DNA of 64,000 nucleotides from assembly GCA_963668325.1 (NCBI GenBank), contig OY764222.1:372001-436000 (forward strand), given 5' to 3'. Positions 37,216-45,976 of this stretch are shown here, in pieces. Source of the DNA: MPNP01 sp963668325 (GTDB taxonomy: Bacteria > Pseudomonadota > Alphaproteobacteria > Rhodobacterales > Rhodobacteraceae). Below the pieces are notes generated by a model that was not told where the DNA came from, ran no database searches, and worked only from the letters and a program-made list of their open reading frames with translations. A program made the position numbers and the translations under genes. Numbering within the stretch: the first letter of the stretch is position 1; every line of letters begins with the position of its first letter.

Positions 37216-37564
37216 AACTGGTTTAGGATTGAATGAATCTTGAACCGCAACTTCAAACTACTCACCAAAGCTTTTCACTGATCGATTTACTGACCCTTGT
37301 TGTTGCTTACTGGTAAAAGTGACAATTTGCATAGGGGGGGGGAGTTCATCTGTCAGAAGCAGAAAAAATTCTAAATTCGGCAATTTAAATTCTGGTGTAA
37401 GAGTAGCAAATACAAAGCGTTATTCCTTTTACAATTAAAGGTAATCCTGCCTTGACAAATGAATATAAACAGTACCTCAACCCAGTCTGACCGTGCTTTA
37501 AAACGATCCATGAGCCACTAAATTCAGCATGTTATTTTGGATTAAGCGCTAAAATTAAATATTT

Positions 37565-37698
37565 CTTAATTCAATAAAGTGAAATACGAAAATGACCTGG
37601 GACTTGCAGTAACGTTTCATCATTTTTCGATGGTTGGGTAAAAGGATTAAGCATTTATTCCTACATGATTGCCGCAACGCCCACCTAATGAAGGGTCG
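37565..37698 (+). pseudogene. Relic of the 5' end of a second fic gene
   Basis: These 134 bases align over the same length with 35221-35354, which is the ribosome site and first 36 codons of the intact fic gene. Shared blocks include TTAATTCAA, AAGTGAAATA, TTTCGATGGTTGGG and GGGTCG/TGGTCG. The relic's ATG is followed by MTWDLQ and then a stop, matching MKRDLQ of the intact gene, so it is dead. The rest of the spacer 37216-37789 shows no gene. Confidence 0.75.
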
Positions 37699-37789
37699 TT
37701 AGGTCTTGGGGGCAAGTTTGAGACCTGATTGAAACATGTAGAAGTGATGTATTGATAGAAAATTGTATCTTGCTAATAGTAGGGGAATT

Positions 37790-38356
37790 ATGCACAAACA
37801 ATTTTATCTACTGAAAATCAAACTTCTTGATATTGAACCGGCAATATGGCGTCGATTTGTGGTTCCTGCCACCATCCCACTGGATCGATTGCACGAAGTC
37901 ATTCAGATTGTGATGGGGTGGACTGATAGTCACCTGTACGAATTTATCATTGGGAATAAAAGATACACAGAAGACCCTGATTCGAAAGAAGATGGGCTTG
38001 AGAGTGGCAGATTCCGTCTTGGAGATCTGATTAAGCAGCAAGATAGTACCTTCAGTTATTACTGGATGCACGAAATTGTCCTTGAGGAAAGTCCTTATTT
38101 CTATCCAGAACAGTCTCCTGAAGTGGTTTGTCTTGAAGGTAGGCGAGCCTGTCCACCTGAAGATGTAGGTGGCCTTTCAGGTTACTTTGAATTCTGCTAC
38201 TCCCTGAGAGTTCCACATCATAAAGAGCATGAAAGTAACAAGCGATGGTCGGGTGGGGATTTCGACAGTGAGCGTTTTGATTCGGAAATAATCAACAGTG
38301 AACTTATGAAATACCTCTACTGGACACGTGATAGGTATCAAACCTGGGCGTATTGA
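37790..38356 (+). CDS. pRiA4b ORF-3-like protein, copy 2, lacking the YDFGD signature
   Basis: This paralogue of the protein at 36649 has about 188 residues, with the same LKIKLLDIEPAIWRRFVVP start and ACPPEDVGGLSGYFEF block. Where copy 1 has FSYVYDFGDCWDHELV, this copy reads FSYYWMHEIV, an in-frame loss of six residues that removes the family's most conserved motif. Start chosen at ATG 37790, directly after AGGGGAATT, rather than nine codons earlier. It may be losing function. Confidence 0.8.
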   Translation: MHKQFYLLKIKLLDIEPAIWRRFVVPATIPLDRLHEVIQIVMGWTDSHLYEFIIGNKRYTEDPDSKEDGLESGRFRLGDLIKQQDSTFSYYWMHEIVLEESPYFYPEQSPEVVCLEGRRACPPEDVGGLSGYFEFCYSLRVPHHKEHESNKRWSGGDFDSERFDSEIINSELMKYLYWTRDRYQTWAY

Positions 38357-38390
38357 AGGAAGATATCCTTCACTAATCGGATTTGGTTGA

Positions 38391-38480
38391 ATGGCTATAC
38401 AACAAGTAAGTTGGACTGGGTTCAACTCATGGATGCTTATTATATGGGAAAAAATCAGAGGATTGGATTTCTACACGTTC
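38391..38480 (+). repeat. Diverged copy of the segment that follows the intact fic gene
   Basis: The stretch after pRiA4b copy 2 resembles 36421-36510, the segment after the intact fic gene. Shared words are TTGGAxTGGGT and AGGATTGGATTTCT at matching spacing. This fits one more decayed unit of the fic-pRiA4b array. Confidence 0.5.
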
Positions 38481-38571
38481 TGATAATAAAAGGGGTTCTC
38501 CTCATTTAGTATCTTTTTAAGCGAAGTTGAAAATTTTAATAACGTCATCAAAATTATTAGGGATGGTTTAA

Positions 38572-39603
38572 ATGCCGTGTGGTAGTGGTTCATATCAGCA
38601 AAACAAACAAGTTACAGAACCTTTTAGAAAGGCTATGTGTGACTTTGATCCTGTTCAGGTACTGGGAAGTTTAAAGAGTACCTTTGCCAAAGATGCTCCC
38701 GTCCACCTGTCCACACCCTTTGAAACCCATAAGGATGTTGAAGAGTTTTATGTAAAAGCTCTTCACCCGCTTTTTGAAGCTATTCCTGATCTGGAAAGAA
38801 GAGAGTTGATTGTGATTTCAAACAGATCTCAAATTGATCAGGATTGGGTAGGAGTTTGTGGATATTATACAGGGGCATTCAAAAAACCATGGTTGGAAAT
38901 ACAACCAACAGGTCATCAGGTCGCAATGAGGTTTCATGAGTTTTATTGTGTTGAAGAAGGTAAAGTAATTGAGATGCAGGCCTTATGGGATATTCCCGAA
39001 CTAATGATGCAGGCCAATTGCTGGCCTATGACACCGAGTCTGGGAAGAGAGTGGCATGTACCCGGACCATCAACCCAGGATGGTTTGTCGATAACTGAAG
39101 AGGGTCGGACCAGGAGTGAGGAAAGCTTGTCCTTGGTTTCAGAAATGTTGGCTAAACTGGGGGAATATGCCACAGGTGGGGTAGAAGCCATGCAACTGGA
39201 CCACTATTGGCATCCCCGATGCAGTTGGTATGGCCCCTCGGGTATTGGAACCTGTCGAGGCATAGAAGGATTTAGAAACTGGCATCAGATTCCCTTTCTC
39301 AATGGAATGCCAGATCGGACGGGGTCATTGGGAAAGGGCAATCTTTTTGCAGAGGGAGATTATGTCGGATTTACAGCTTGGCCAGGTATGAAAATGACGA
39401 TCTCAGGTGATGGTTTTCTAGGCATTGCTCCTTCAGGGCAGAAAATAACCATGCGAAGCCTGGACTTCTGGCGTTGTGAGAATGGATTGATAAGAGAGAA
39501 CTGGGTTCTGGTAGACCTTCTACATGTTTATAAGCAGATTGGTGTGGATGTTCTGGCCCGGATGAAGGAGTTCAACAAGGCCAGACAGGTACATACTTCC
39601 TAG
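38572..39603 (+). CDS. Tandem SnoaL/NTF2-like (ester cyclase-like) protein
   Basis: The 343-residue protein contains two similar NTF2-fold halves. Residues about 40-155 include FETHKDVEEFYVKALHPLFEAIPDLERREL, and FHEFYCVEEGKVIEMQALWD. Residues about 200-335 include RGIEGFRNWHQIPFLNGMPDR and MRSLDFWRCENGLIRENWVLVDLLHVYKQIG. This is the pattern of SnoaL-like polyketide-cyclase relatives, often annotated as ester cyclases. Their substrates are generally unknown. It has no clear operon partner. Confidence 0.75.
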   Translation: MPCGSGSYQQNKQVTEPFRKAMCDFDPVQVLGSLKSTFAKDAPVHLSTPFETHKDVEEFYVKALHPLFEAIPDLERRELIVISNRSQIDQDWVGVCGYYTGAFKKPWLEIQPTGHQVAMRFHEFYCVEEGKVIEMQALWDIPELMMQANCWPMTPSLGREWHVPGPSTQDGLSITEEGRTRSEESLSLVSEMLAKLGEYATGGVEAMQLDHYWHPRCSWYGPSGIGTCRGIEGFRNWHQIPFLNGMPDRTGSLGKGNLFAEGDYVGFTAWPGMKMTISGDGFLGIAPSGQKITMRSLDFWRCENGLIRENWVLVDLLHVYKQIGVDVLARMKEFNKARQVHTS

Positions 39604-39653
39604 AAATTAATATTACTCTGATCAACAAGTGCTTATTCCCTTAAGGCTAGGCT

Positions 39654-39881
39654 TTATTCCTTTCTCAATTCGAATCCAGGCTTCCCATTTTGGCAGTTTG
39701 GGCATTTACGATGCTTCGCATCGCAATTGTTCGTGCCATATTCATGTCCGCAGTGTTCACATCGCATTTCCCATATATACACCTTGGGTAGTTTGTTGGG
39801 ACGAGGATGGTACTGAGGTGATAATTCAAGCGTTTTGCCAAGCAGTTGCTGGCCTCTTCGGTTAAGTTCACCTACCACCAT
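39654..39881 (-). CDS. Small zinc-ribbon protein
   Basis: The 75-residue product has a C-terminal four-cysteine ribbon: MRCEHCGHEYGTNNCDAKHRKCPNCQNGKPG. This is two CxxC knuckles with an extra Cys. The N-terminal half is basic and uninformative. AGGGAAGC lies about ten bases before the ATG. Similar ribbons occur in small stand-alone proteins of Proteobacteria; function unknown. The opposite-strand frame here has no such pattern. Confidence 0.6.
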   Translation of the reverse strand: MVVGELNRRGQQLLGKTLELSPQYHPRPNKLPKVYIWEMRCEHCGHEYGTNNCDAKHRKCPNCQNGKPGFELRKE

Positions 39882-40174
39882 TATTTTGCTTCCCTATTGT
39901 CTTGATTACAATACTCGGTTCTACCTACTTCTTTATAGAGTAAGTACTACTCAAACAGGCTGATATGCGTGGAAATTGCCAATCTCCGTCGGTATGCCAA
40001 CAGCCATGTTGATACTGATCGGTAACGAACATAATGTCTTGACTTCCAAATCACCGTAAGGCTGAAATGCATTTCTCCTTACAAGACAAGCCAGCTGTGC
40101 TTTTGGGTATTAAACTAAAAGATAATTTGTAGAGGGTGCCGCAGTTTTAACACTGTAGCCTCTTCTTCCAGATA

Positions 40175-41305
40175 TCAATATACCACGACAGATCGGATTG
40201 ATTCACCGGCATGCATCAAGTCAAACCCATTGTTGATATCACCCAAGTCCAGGGTGTGAGTTATCATTGGATCTATCTGGATTTTTCCTTCCATGTACCA
40301 GTCAACTATTTTGGGAACATCAGTTCGCCCTCTGGCACCACCAAAGGCAGTTCCCTTCCAAACCCGGCCAGTTACCAATTGAAATGGTCTGGTGGCGATT
40401 TCAGCACCAGCCGGCGCGACACCAATAATGATTGACTCACCCCATCCACGGTGGGCACTCTCTAAAGCTACCCGCATGACATTGACGTTACCTGTACAGT
40501 CAAAGGTATAATCTGCACCACCCATAGGGTCGGATTTCGTCTGGGTCAACCCTACCAAGTAGGAAACCAGATCACCGTCAACTTCATTTGGGTTAACAAA
40601 GTGGGTCATGCCGAATTTTTCACCCCACTCCTTTTTGGCTGGATTGACATCAACACCAACGATCATATCAGCTCCCACGAGGTTCAGGCCCTGGATTACA
40701 TTGAGACCAATTCCGCCAAGTCCAAAAACGATAGCATTAGCACCAGGTTCAACTCCGGCTGTATTCATTACAGCACCGATGCCGGTAGTTACTCCACAGC
40801 CGATATAACAGATTTTATCAAATGGAGCATCTTCCCTGACCTTGGCCACGGCAATTTCCGGTAGTACTGTATGTTGGGAAAATGTTGAGCATCCCATGTA
40901 ATGGAGAATAGGGTCGCCCTCCAAGGTAGAAAATCTTGACGTACCATCAGGCATCAGTCCCTGTCCCTGGGTGGCCCTTATGGAGGTACAAAGGTTTGTT
41001 TTACGAGATAGGCAGGATGGGCAGGTACGACATTCCGGTGTATAAAGAGGGATAACATGATCCCCTTTGGCCACAGAGGTTACTCCGGGCCCGACATCAA
41101 CAACAATTCCTGCACCCTCATGGCCCAAGATCGAAGGGAATAGACCTTCTGGATCCGCCCCGGAAAGAGTAAATTCATCGGTATGGCAAATCCCGGTAGC
41201 TTTGATTTCCACCATCACTTCACCCTCTTTGGGTGGAGCCAGATTTACATCCATAATTTCCAAAGGTTTATCTGCTTGTATTGCGACAGCTGCTTTTGTC
41301 TTCAT
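40175..41305 (-). CDS. S-(hydroxymethyl)glutathione dehydrogenase / class III alcohol dehydrogenase
   Basis: The 376-residue zinc alcohol dehydrogenase is of class III (glutathione-dependent formaldehyde dehydrogenase; names adhC, frmA or flhA). It has the catalytic-zinc Cys in ATGICHTDEFTLSG, GHEGAGIVVDVG, the structural zinc cysteines in CRTCPSCLSRKTNLC, GCGVTTGIGAV, and the NAD motif FGLGGIGLNVIQGL. It detoxifies formaldehyde and S-nitrosoglutathione. No S-formylglutathione hydrolase gene adjoins it. Confidence 0.95.
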   Translation of the reverse strand: MKTKAAVAIQADKPLEIMDVNLAPPKEGEVMVEIKATGICHTDEFTLSGADPEGLFPSILGHEGAGIVVDVGPGVTSVAKGDHVIPLYTPECRTCPSCLSRKTNLCTSIRATQGQGLMPDGTSRFSTLEGDPILHYMGCSTFSQHTVLPEIAVAKVREDAPFDKICYIGCGVTTGIGAVMNTAGVEPGANAIVFGLGGIGLNVIQGLNLVGADMIVGVDVNPAKKEWGEKFGMTHFVNPNEVDGDLVSYLVGLTQTKSDPMGGADYTFDCTGNVNVMRVALESAHRGWGESIIIGVAPAGAEIATRPFQLVTGRVWKGTAFGGARGRTDVPKIVDWYMEGKIQIDPMITHTLDLGDINNGFDLMHAGESIRSVVVY

Positions 41306-41532
41306 TGAATTAGTCTCCCTCTAAAATGGCTTTCTGCTGTGAAAAGAAGATTCTGTTGCAATAATATATTATTTTGTTCGGTAGGCAATTGCTAAACAGT
41401 GGGGTATGATAGACTTTACAAGACCCTGAAATATTCATATCGGTAGAATGTTTCTCATTTGAAAGCTGTCGTGTCAAACTGATTGCGGGATCGTGTAAAG
41501 AAACCTACACGGCAGCAAGGTTAAAATAATTG

Positions 41533-41796
41533 TTACAACCCATTGGTAAAAATTTTCTCCCAATCTTTCAGGGAACTTTTACTGCGAGGGGTCAGGACAA
41601 ACTCCAGGTCAAGTGCTGATAATAAAAGTGATATCGTGCCCATTCTTGGATTGGCCGTACCGGTTTCAATTTTTGAAATGGTTTCCTGCCAAATCCCACT
41701 TAAATTCGCCAGTTCCTTTTGCGTCATGTCCCTCTCTAGTCTTATTTCCCTTATTGAGTTTCCCAGATCTTTTTTTGTTCTAACCAGTCTCTTCAT
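41533..41796 (-). CDS. XRE-family HTH regulator, HipB-like
   Basis: About 87 residues with a helix-turn-helix of the Cro/CI type: SIREIRLERDMTQKELANLSGIWQETISKIETGTANPRMGTISLLLSALDLE. This is the HipB pattern, but no HipA kinase gene lies on either side. I place the start at ATG 41796 (MKRLVRTKK) because GGAAAAAG precedes it; a GTG six codons earlier is also in frame. It may be an orphan antitoxin or a regulator of a gene elsewhere. Confidence 0.8.
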   Translation of the reverse strand: MKRLVRTKKDLGNSIREIRLERDMTQKELANLSGIWQETISKIETGTANPRMGTISLLLSALDLEFVLTPRSKSSLKDWEKIFTNGL

Positions 41797-42092
41797 TCTT
41801 TTTCCAAAACACAATATTCTACTAAATTCCTATGAGCAATAAATCATAAATCAGTTTTATGATTTAAGCATCATAATTTTTTACCCGATGGTTTAATTTC
41901 TCCTTGTAAACAAATAGTTGGCTGATAGTTGTGGGTTTAAACCTGTTATCAATTTAAGGGGCAGGAACATTTCCTGTTCCAAATAATTCATTGTGAACAG
42001 GGCAATATTTGTCATAATTCCGTTTTGAGTGACACCAAAATGAATTAAGGTTTCACCATTAAATTTATTTTCGCAGAGTGAAGGTAGAGTAT

Positions 42093-43577
42093 ATGTCATA
42101 CATACTGGCAATTGATCAGGGAACAACATCGTCCAGAGCAATCTTGTTTGATAAGGAATTTAACCCTGTTGCTACATCGCAGAAGGAGTTTAAGCAACAT
42201 TATCCAAAATCAGGTTGGGTTGAACATGACACAGTGGATATTTGGGAAACAACAATTACAACCTGCCGAAATGTCCTCAAGGGGCAGGCAAAATCCAACT
42301 TGCTCGGTGTGGGAATAACCAATCAAAGAGAGACAACCCTGATTTGGGACCGACATACATCCCAACCCATATACAACGCTATTGTTTGGCAGGATAGAAG
42401 GACTTCCGAGTATTGTGCTTCTTTGAAAGAAAAGGGATTGGAAGCAGAAATAACCCAGAAAACTGGCCTCCTGTTGGATCCATACTTTTCGGCTACCAAG
42501 ATAAGATGGCTTTTACAGAATGTGGAGGGTGCAATTGAGAAAGCCAAAGCAGGAGATTTGCTCTTTGGTACCGTTGATACTTACCTTATCTGGAAACTGA
42601 CTGGCGGAAAGGAACATGTAACCGACATAACCAACGCCTCCAGGACATTGCTGTTTAACATAGCTGAAGAGAAGTGGGATCAGGACCTGCTTGATCTGTT
42701 TGAAATCCCTCCAAGCATGTTACCAGAAGTTAAGGAATGCACCTCGGATTTTGGTATTACTGAAGAAAGGCATTTCGGGTTAAAATTACCAATCAGGGGT
42801 GTTGCTGGTGATCAACAGGCCGCCACAGTGGGACAGGCCTGTTTCCATCCGGGAATGCTAAAGGCAACTTATGGTACGGGTTGTTTTGCCTTTCTTAATA
42901 CAGGTGAGGTTCTGGTACCCTCCAAAAACAGGCTTTTAACAACAATTGCCTATAAAATCGGAGGTAAGACCTGCTATGCCCTTGAAGGTTCAATATTTAT
43001 TGCAGGAGCGGTTGTTCAATGGCTCAGGGACGGCTTGCAGATAATCAAGGAGGCTGGCGATACACAAGCCTTGGCAGAAGGAGCAGATCCACAGCAGGAT
43101 ATCGTACTAGTCCCAGCCTTTACTGGTTTGGGATCTCCCTATTGGGATTCCGAATGCCGAGGTGCCATATTTGGATTATCTAGAAATACCGGACCGAAGG
43201 AATTTTCAAAGGCAGCATTAAGTAGTGTTGCCCACCAGACCGTTGATTTGTGGGAAGCGATGAATATGGATTATCCCGGATTGACGAATGTAACACTTAG
43301 AGCTGATGGTGGCATGACTGAAAGTGATTATACCATGCAGAAGATAGCAGACTTTCTTGATACAACTGTCGAAGTTCCCCAAGTAGCCGAAACAACAGCT
43401 TTGGGGGCGGCCTATTTGGCTGGATTTCAATCAGGTATGTTTTCCTCGCTAGATGAAATTGGCGAAAAATGGTCCCTGGCCAAAAGTTTTAAACCAGCAA
43501 TGAATTCCTCCGAAAGAACCAAAAGGCTTGCCAGTTGGAAAAAGGCCATAGCAAGAACATTGACGAAACCGACTTAA
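42093..43577 (+). CDS. glpK: Glycerol kinase
   Basis: GlpK phosphorylates glycerol to sn-glycerol 3-phosphate. The product of about 494 residues shows the FGGY-kinase start ILAIDQGTTSSRAILFD, WVEHDTVDIW, NQRETTLIWDR, AGDQQAATVGQACF, FVPAFTGLGSPYWD-like VPAFTGLGSPYWDSECRG, and LRADGGMTESDYTMQ. ATG 42093 (MSYILAID) follows AAGGTAGAG and is preferred to the GTG five codons upstream. No glycerol facilitator or GlpD gene adjoins it. Confidence 0.96.
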   Translation: MSYILAIDQGTTSSRAILFDKEFNPVATSQKEFKQHYPKSGWVEHDTVDIWETTITTCRNVLKGQAKSNLLGVGITNQRETTLIWDRHTSQPIYNAIVWQDRRTSEYCASLKEKGLEAEITQKTGLLLDPYFSATKIRWLLQNVEGAIEKAKAGDLLFGTVDTYLIWKLTGGKEHVTDITNASRTLLFNIAEEKWDQDLLDLFEIPPSMLPEVKECTSDFGITEERHFGLKLPIRGVAGDQQAATVGQACFHPGMLKATYGTGCFAFLNTGEVLVPSKNRLLTTIAYKIGGKTCYALEGSIFIAGAVVQWLRDGLQIIKEAGDTQALAEGADPQQDIVLVPAFTGLGSPYWDSECRGAIFGLSRNTGPKEFSKAALSSVAHQTVDLWEAMNMDYPGLTNVTLRADGGMTESDYTMQKIADFLDTTVEVPQVAETTALGAAYLAGFQSGMFSSLDEIGEKWSLAKSFKPAMNSSERTKRLASWKKAIARTLTKPT

Positions 43578-43842
43578 CAAATAAGCAAGTTAATTTGAAA
43601 AAGTATTGAAGCCTCTATCAATGCTCATTTTGTATTCCCAGGGAATCATTACTCATACCAGAAGTTTGCCATGATTAAAATGCTAAAAAATTTCGCTAAT
43701 ACCAGGTGAGCTTTGATGCGAGTAGCAAGGGTGGGGATCGCTAGGTAAATAATACTTAATCCACTATTACGTTAATCTTGGTTGGTTTCCAGTTTACCAA
43801 CATGCATTTACAGCACTAATATCGGAATAGTGGTTCGGGTTG

Positions 43843-44022
43843 CTATGAATTATGGCTCAAGCTGTTAAGTACAATTGTACCAGCAACTAACATTCCGACA
43901 ATAGTTAAGATGAGACGAATATCCCGTTTGGAACATCCAAGAATCCATCTGTCATTTTCCATTTGAGATATTGCCAAATCTTCACGAAGTAACGCCAAAT
44001 TCTTTTCGTAGCGTTCGTTCAT
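43843..44022 (-). CDS. Small predicted membrane protein with charged N-terminus
   Basis: The 59-residue product is charged and probably helical at first (NERYEKNLALLREDLAISQ) and ends in one hydrophobic span (LILTIVGMLVAGTIVLNSL). I place the start at ATG 44022 because TTGGAGGAAACA precedes it, a strong ribosome site. An in-frame ATG 25 codons upstream would give 84 residues. I do not recognise the family. Confidence 0.5.
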   Translation of the reverse strand: MNERYEKNLALLREDLAISQMENDRWILGCSKRDIRLILTIVGMLVAGTIVLNSLSHNS

Positions 44023-44244
44023 TGTTTCCTCCAATACAAAAAAACCTTGAGACAATTCGACAAGGCCTTTCTGATCAAATATTTCATTACTCATCAACTT
44101 TTCCAGAATAACAAATTAAGTCCTGACTTCAGAAGGCGCGCAAGAAAGCACCCTGAAACAATTTACAAGGTAAAAACCCATCAATAAAATTTATTTTAAT
44201 TATTAGGTACCTTTATAACCTCTTTCTAATTTCCTAAATCCTTC

Positions 44245-45162
44245 CTATCCTAAAAGAGTTTCTAGAGCTATTCTTTGCTCGGTATGCTTTTTGGGGTTAT
44301 TACCCTTTAACCTCTCTAGATTTATGAGTTTCCAACGTACAGCGGGTAGGTTTGCAGCTTGAGGTAGATTTATGGTATCAAAATCAGGTTTGCCATCATG
44401 CAGATCAAGCAGGAACCGTTTGGTTTTCTCCCCAAAGCGTGATTGAATATCTCGGATCAGTAGTTCCCGAGCATCAAGAAGTTCTTCAAGGGTTACTGGA
44501 TACCTAGTCATACCTTGGAAATCCCTTCTATGGTTTTCAACAATATTATACAGATGTGGGTTAAGTAATTCGTGCATAGGACGGGATGAACTGGCTACGT
44601 AAACCAGGAAGGTGTGAAAAAGCTTTGTTGTAATCCCTTCGTTTTCAAACAGTAACTTCACATCGAAAAGATCCCGGGGGTGTTGCCGATCCAAGGCTGC
44701 ATTAAGTTTACCACCAAACAGATCCTCAAATGATACAACCTGTATTTCGAGGTACCCGTATTTACCCTCACCAGCTTTGGAAATAGCTCGGATTTCGGGA
44801 TCATTGACAACACCACGTGTCACCGGTGAAGTCTCTACCTTGATCGATGCAATGCCTTGTCGGGCACGAAAACGGGTAACAAAACCATTTTTATCGTTAA
44901 CTCTTTGTACGATAACATTAGGTAATCCCTCTTCGATATTGGTCGCTATCCGATTCATCGTTTCAGAGATTTCAACCAGACTTTCAGTACGATCTTTGAT
45001 TGGTAGATATGCAAGATCAATATCAACAGAGAAGCGAGGAAAATCGCGAAGGAACAGGTTTATGGCCGTGCCACCCTTGAGCGCGAAGACAGACTCATTT
45101 GCCACAAAAGGGAGTACTTTTACGATTAAAGCTACCTGTTCTTCATACACCTCACGCTTCAT
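44245..45162 (-). CDS. AbiEii-family nucleotidyltransferase toxin (first AbiE pair)
   Basis: The 305-residue protein has the DNA polymerase beta-like nucleotidyltransferase motif of AbiEii/AbiGii toxins: LKGGTAINLFLRDFPRFSVDIDLAYL, with the two catalytic Asp in DID. Later there is VVSFEDLFGGKLNAALDRQHPRDLFDVKLL. AbiEii toxins act in type IV-like abortive infection systems, and related MenT toxins modify tRNA ends. The antitoxin gene lies immediately upstream and overlaps it by 11 bases. Confidence 0.92.
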   Translation of the reverse strand: MKREVYEEQVALIVKVLPFVANESVFALKGGTAINLFLRDFPRFSVDIDLAYLPIKDRTESLVEISETMNRIATNIEEGLPNVIVQRVNDKNGFVTRFRARQGIASIKVETSPVTRGVVNDPEIRAISKAGEGKYGYLEIQVVSFEDLFGGKLNAALDRQHPRDLFDVKLLFENEGITTKLFHTFLVYVASSSRPMHELLNPHLYNIVENHRRDFQGMTRYPVTLEELLDARELLIRDIQSRFGEKTKRFLLDLHDGKPDFDTINLPQAANLPAVRWKLINLERLKGNNPKKHTEQRIALETLLG

Positions 45163-45976
45163 AAAGGTAATCTTCTGTTGTTACAAACTCTTTTGGTACT
45201 ACAATACGATAGTCAGGATGTATTTTTCCTCCCTTGCATAAGGCACGATCACCACTTCCAAGGTTGAAATCTTGGGCATTTATATACTTACGCCATGGAT
45301 GGTTGTGACGGTCGGCAAATACAAAAAACAAGCGCTTGACCTTGATTTTCCTGCAACTGTGTAGAAGTTCCGAAAGTAATCTTGGGCGCATTGTCATCAA
45401 ACCTTCGAAAATCATGTCGAGATTATGAAAACTTTCATAATCAGGTAATTCGTCTATAGCTTCCATGATTGCACGTTCAGGTTTTGAAACTATAAGATTC
45501 CAATCCCATGGAAGTGTTTTCTTGGCCCTGGTTTCATCTATGTTTAAACCAATGAACTCATTTGTAAATAGTGATTTGCTGCGAGTATTAATGGAGCCGC
45601 TCAAGGGTATCCTGCTTAACCAATTTGGAATTTTATCACCATATACAAAGACTGGGGGATTACCTCCTAAACGGAGGTAGTGACTATAACCCCATAGATC
45701 AAGCGAAGTTGTACTACCGACATGGATGTCGTAACGCATGATATGCTGAAGAGAAAGCAAACAGGTTTTCCATTCAATCGGATTGGTATTACTAACATTT
45801 GGAAAAGGTCTTTGATAGACTCCACGACAGACACGTTCCAACCAACCACGTCTAGCGTAGTCACGGAAGGACTCGTAAGCAATCCCTTGGGTAGTTAACC
45901 AAGTCGCATCCACAAGAAATCCTGCCGGAACCGACTCAAGAACTTTCTTCAGTTTTTGTGATCTTTTGGTATGCAT
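45152..45976 (-). CDS. AbiEi-family antitoxin (first AbiE pair)
   Basis: This 274-residue protein has the AbiEi layout. An N-terminal winged helix (GFLVDATWLTTQGIAYESFRDYARRGWLERVCRGVYQRP) would bind its own promoter. A C-terminal antitoxin region follows, with RAIMEAIDELPDYESFHNLDMIFEGL and LFFVFADRHNHPWRKYI. It lies first in the operon and overlaps the toxin gene. Confidence 0.88.
   Translation of the reverse strand: MHTKRSQKLKKVLESVPAGFLVDATWLTTQGIAYESFRDYARRGWLERVCRGVYQRPFPNVSNTNPIEWKTCLLSLQHIMRYDIHVGSTTSLDLWGYSHYLRLGGNPPVFVYGDKIPNWLSRIPLSGSINTRSKSLFTNEFIGLNIDETRAKKTLPWDWNLIVSKPERAIMEAIDELPDYESFHNLDMIFEGLMTMRPRLLSELLHSCRKIKVKRLFFVFADRHNHPWRKYINAQDFNLGSGDRALCKGGKIHPDYRIVVPKEFVTTEDYLYEA

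Noticed and set aside
37333..37345. Run of nine G residues, considered as a phase-variable tract
   Set aside because: It lies in a relic-rich spacer outside any open gene, so slippage would have no evident effect.
41893..42141. An 82-codon minus-strand frame next to the XRE regulator, considered as a HipA relic
   Set aside because: It has no HipA motif, overlaps the start of glpK, and lies upstream rather than downstream of the regulator.
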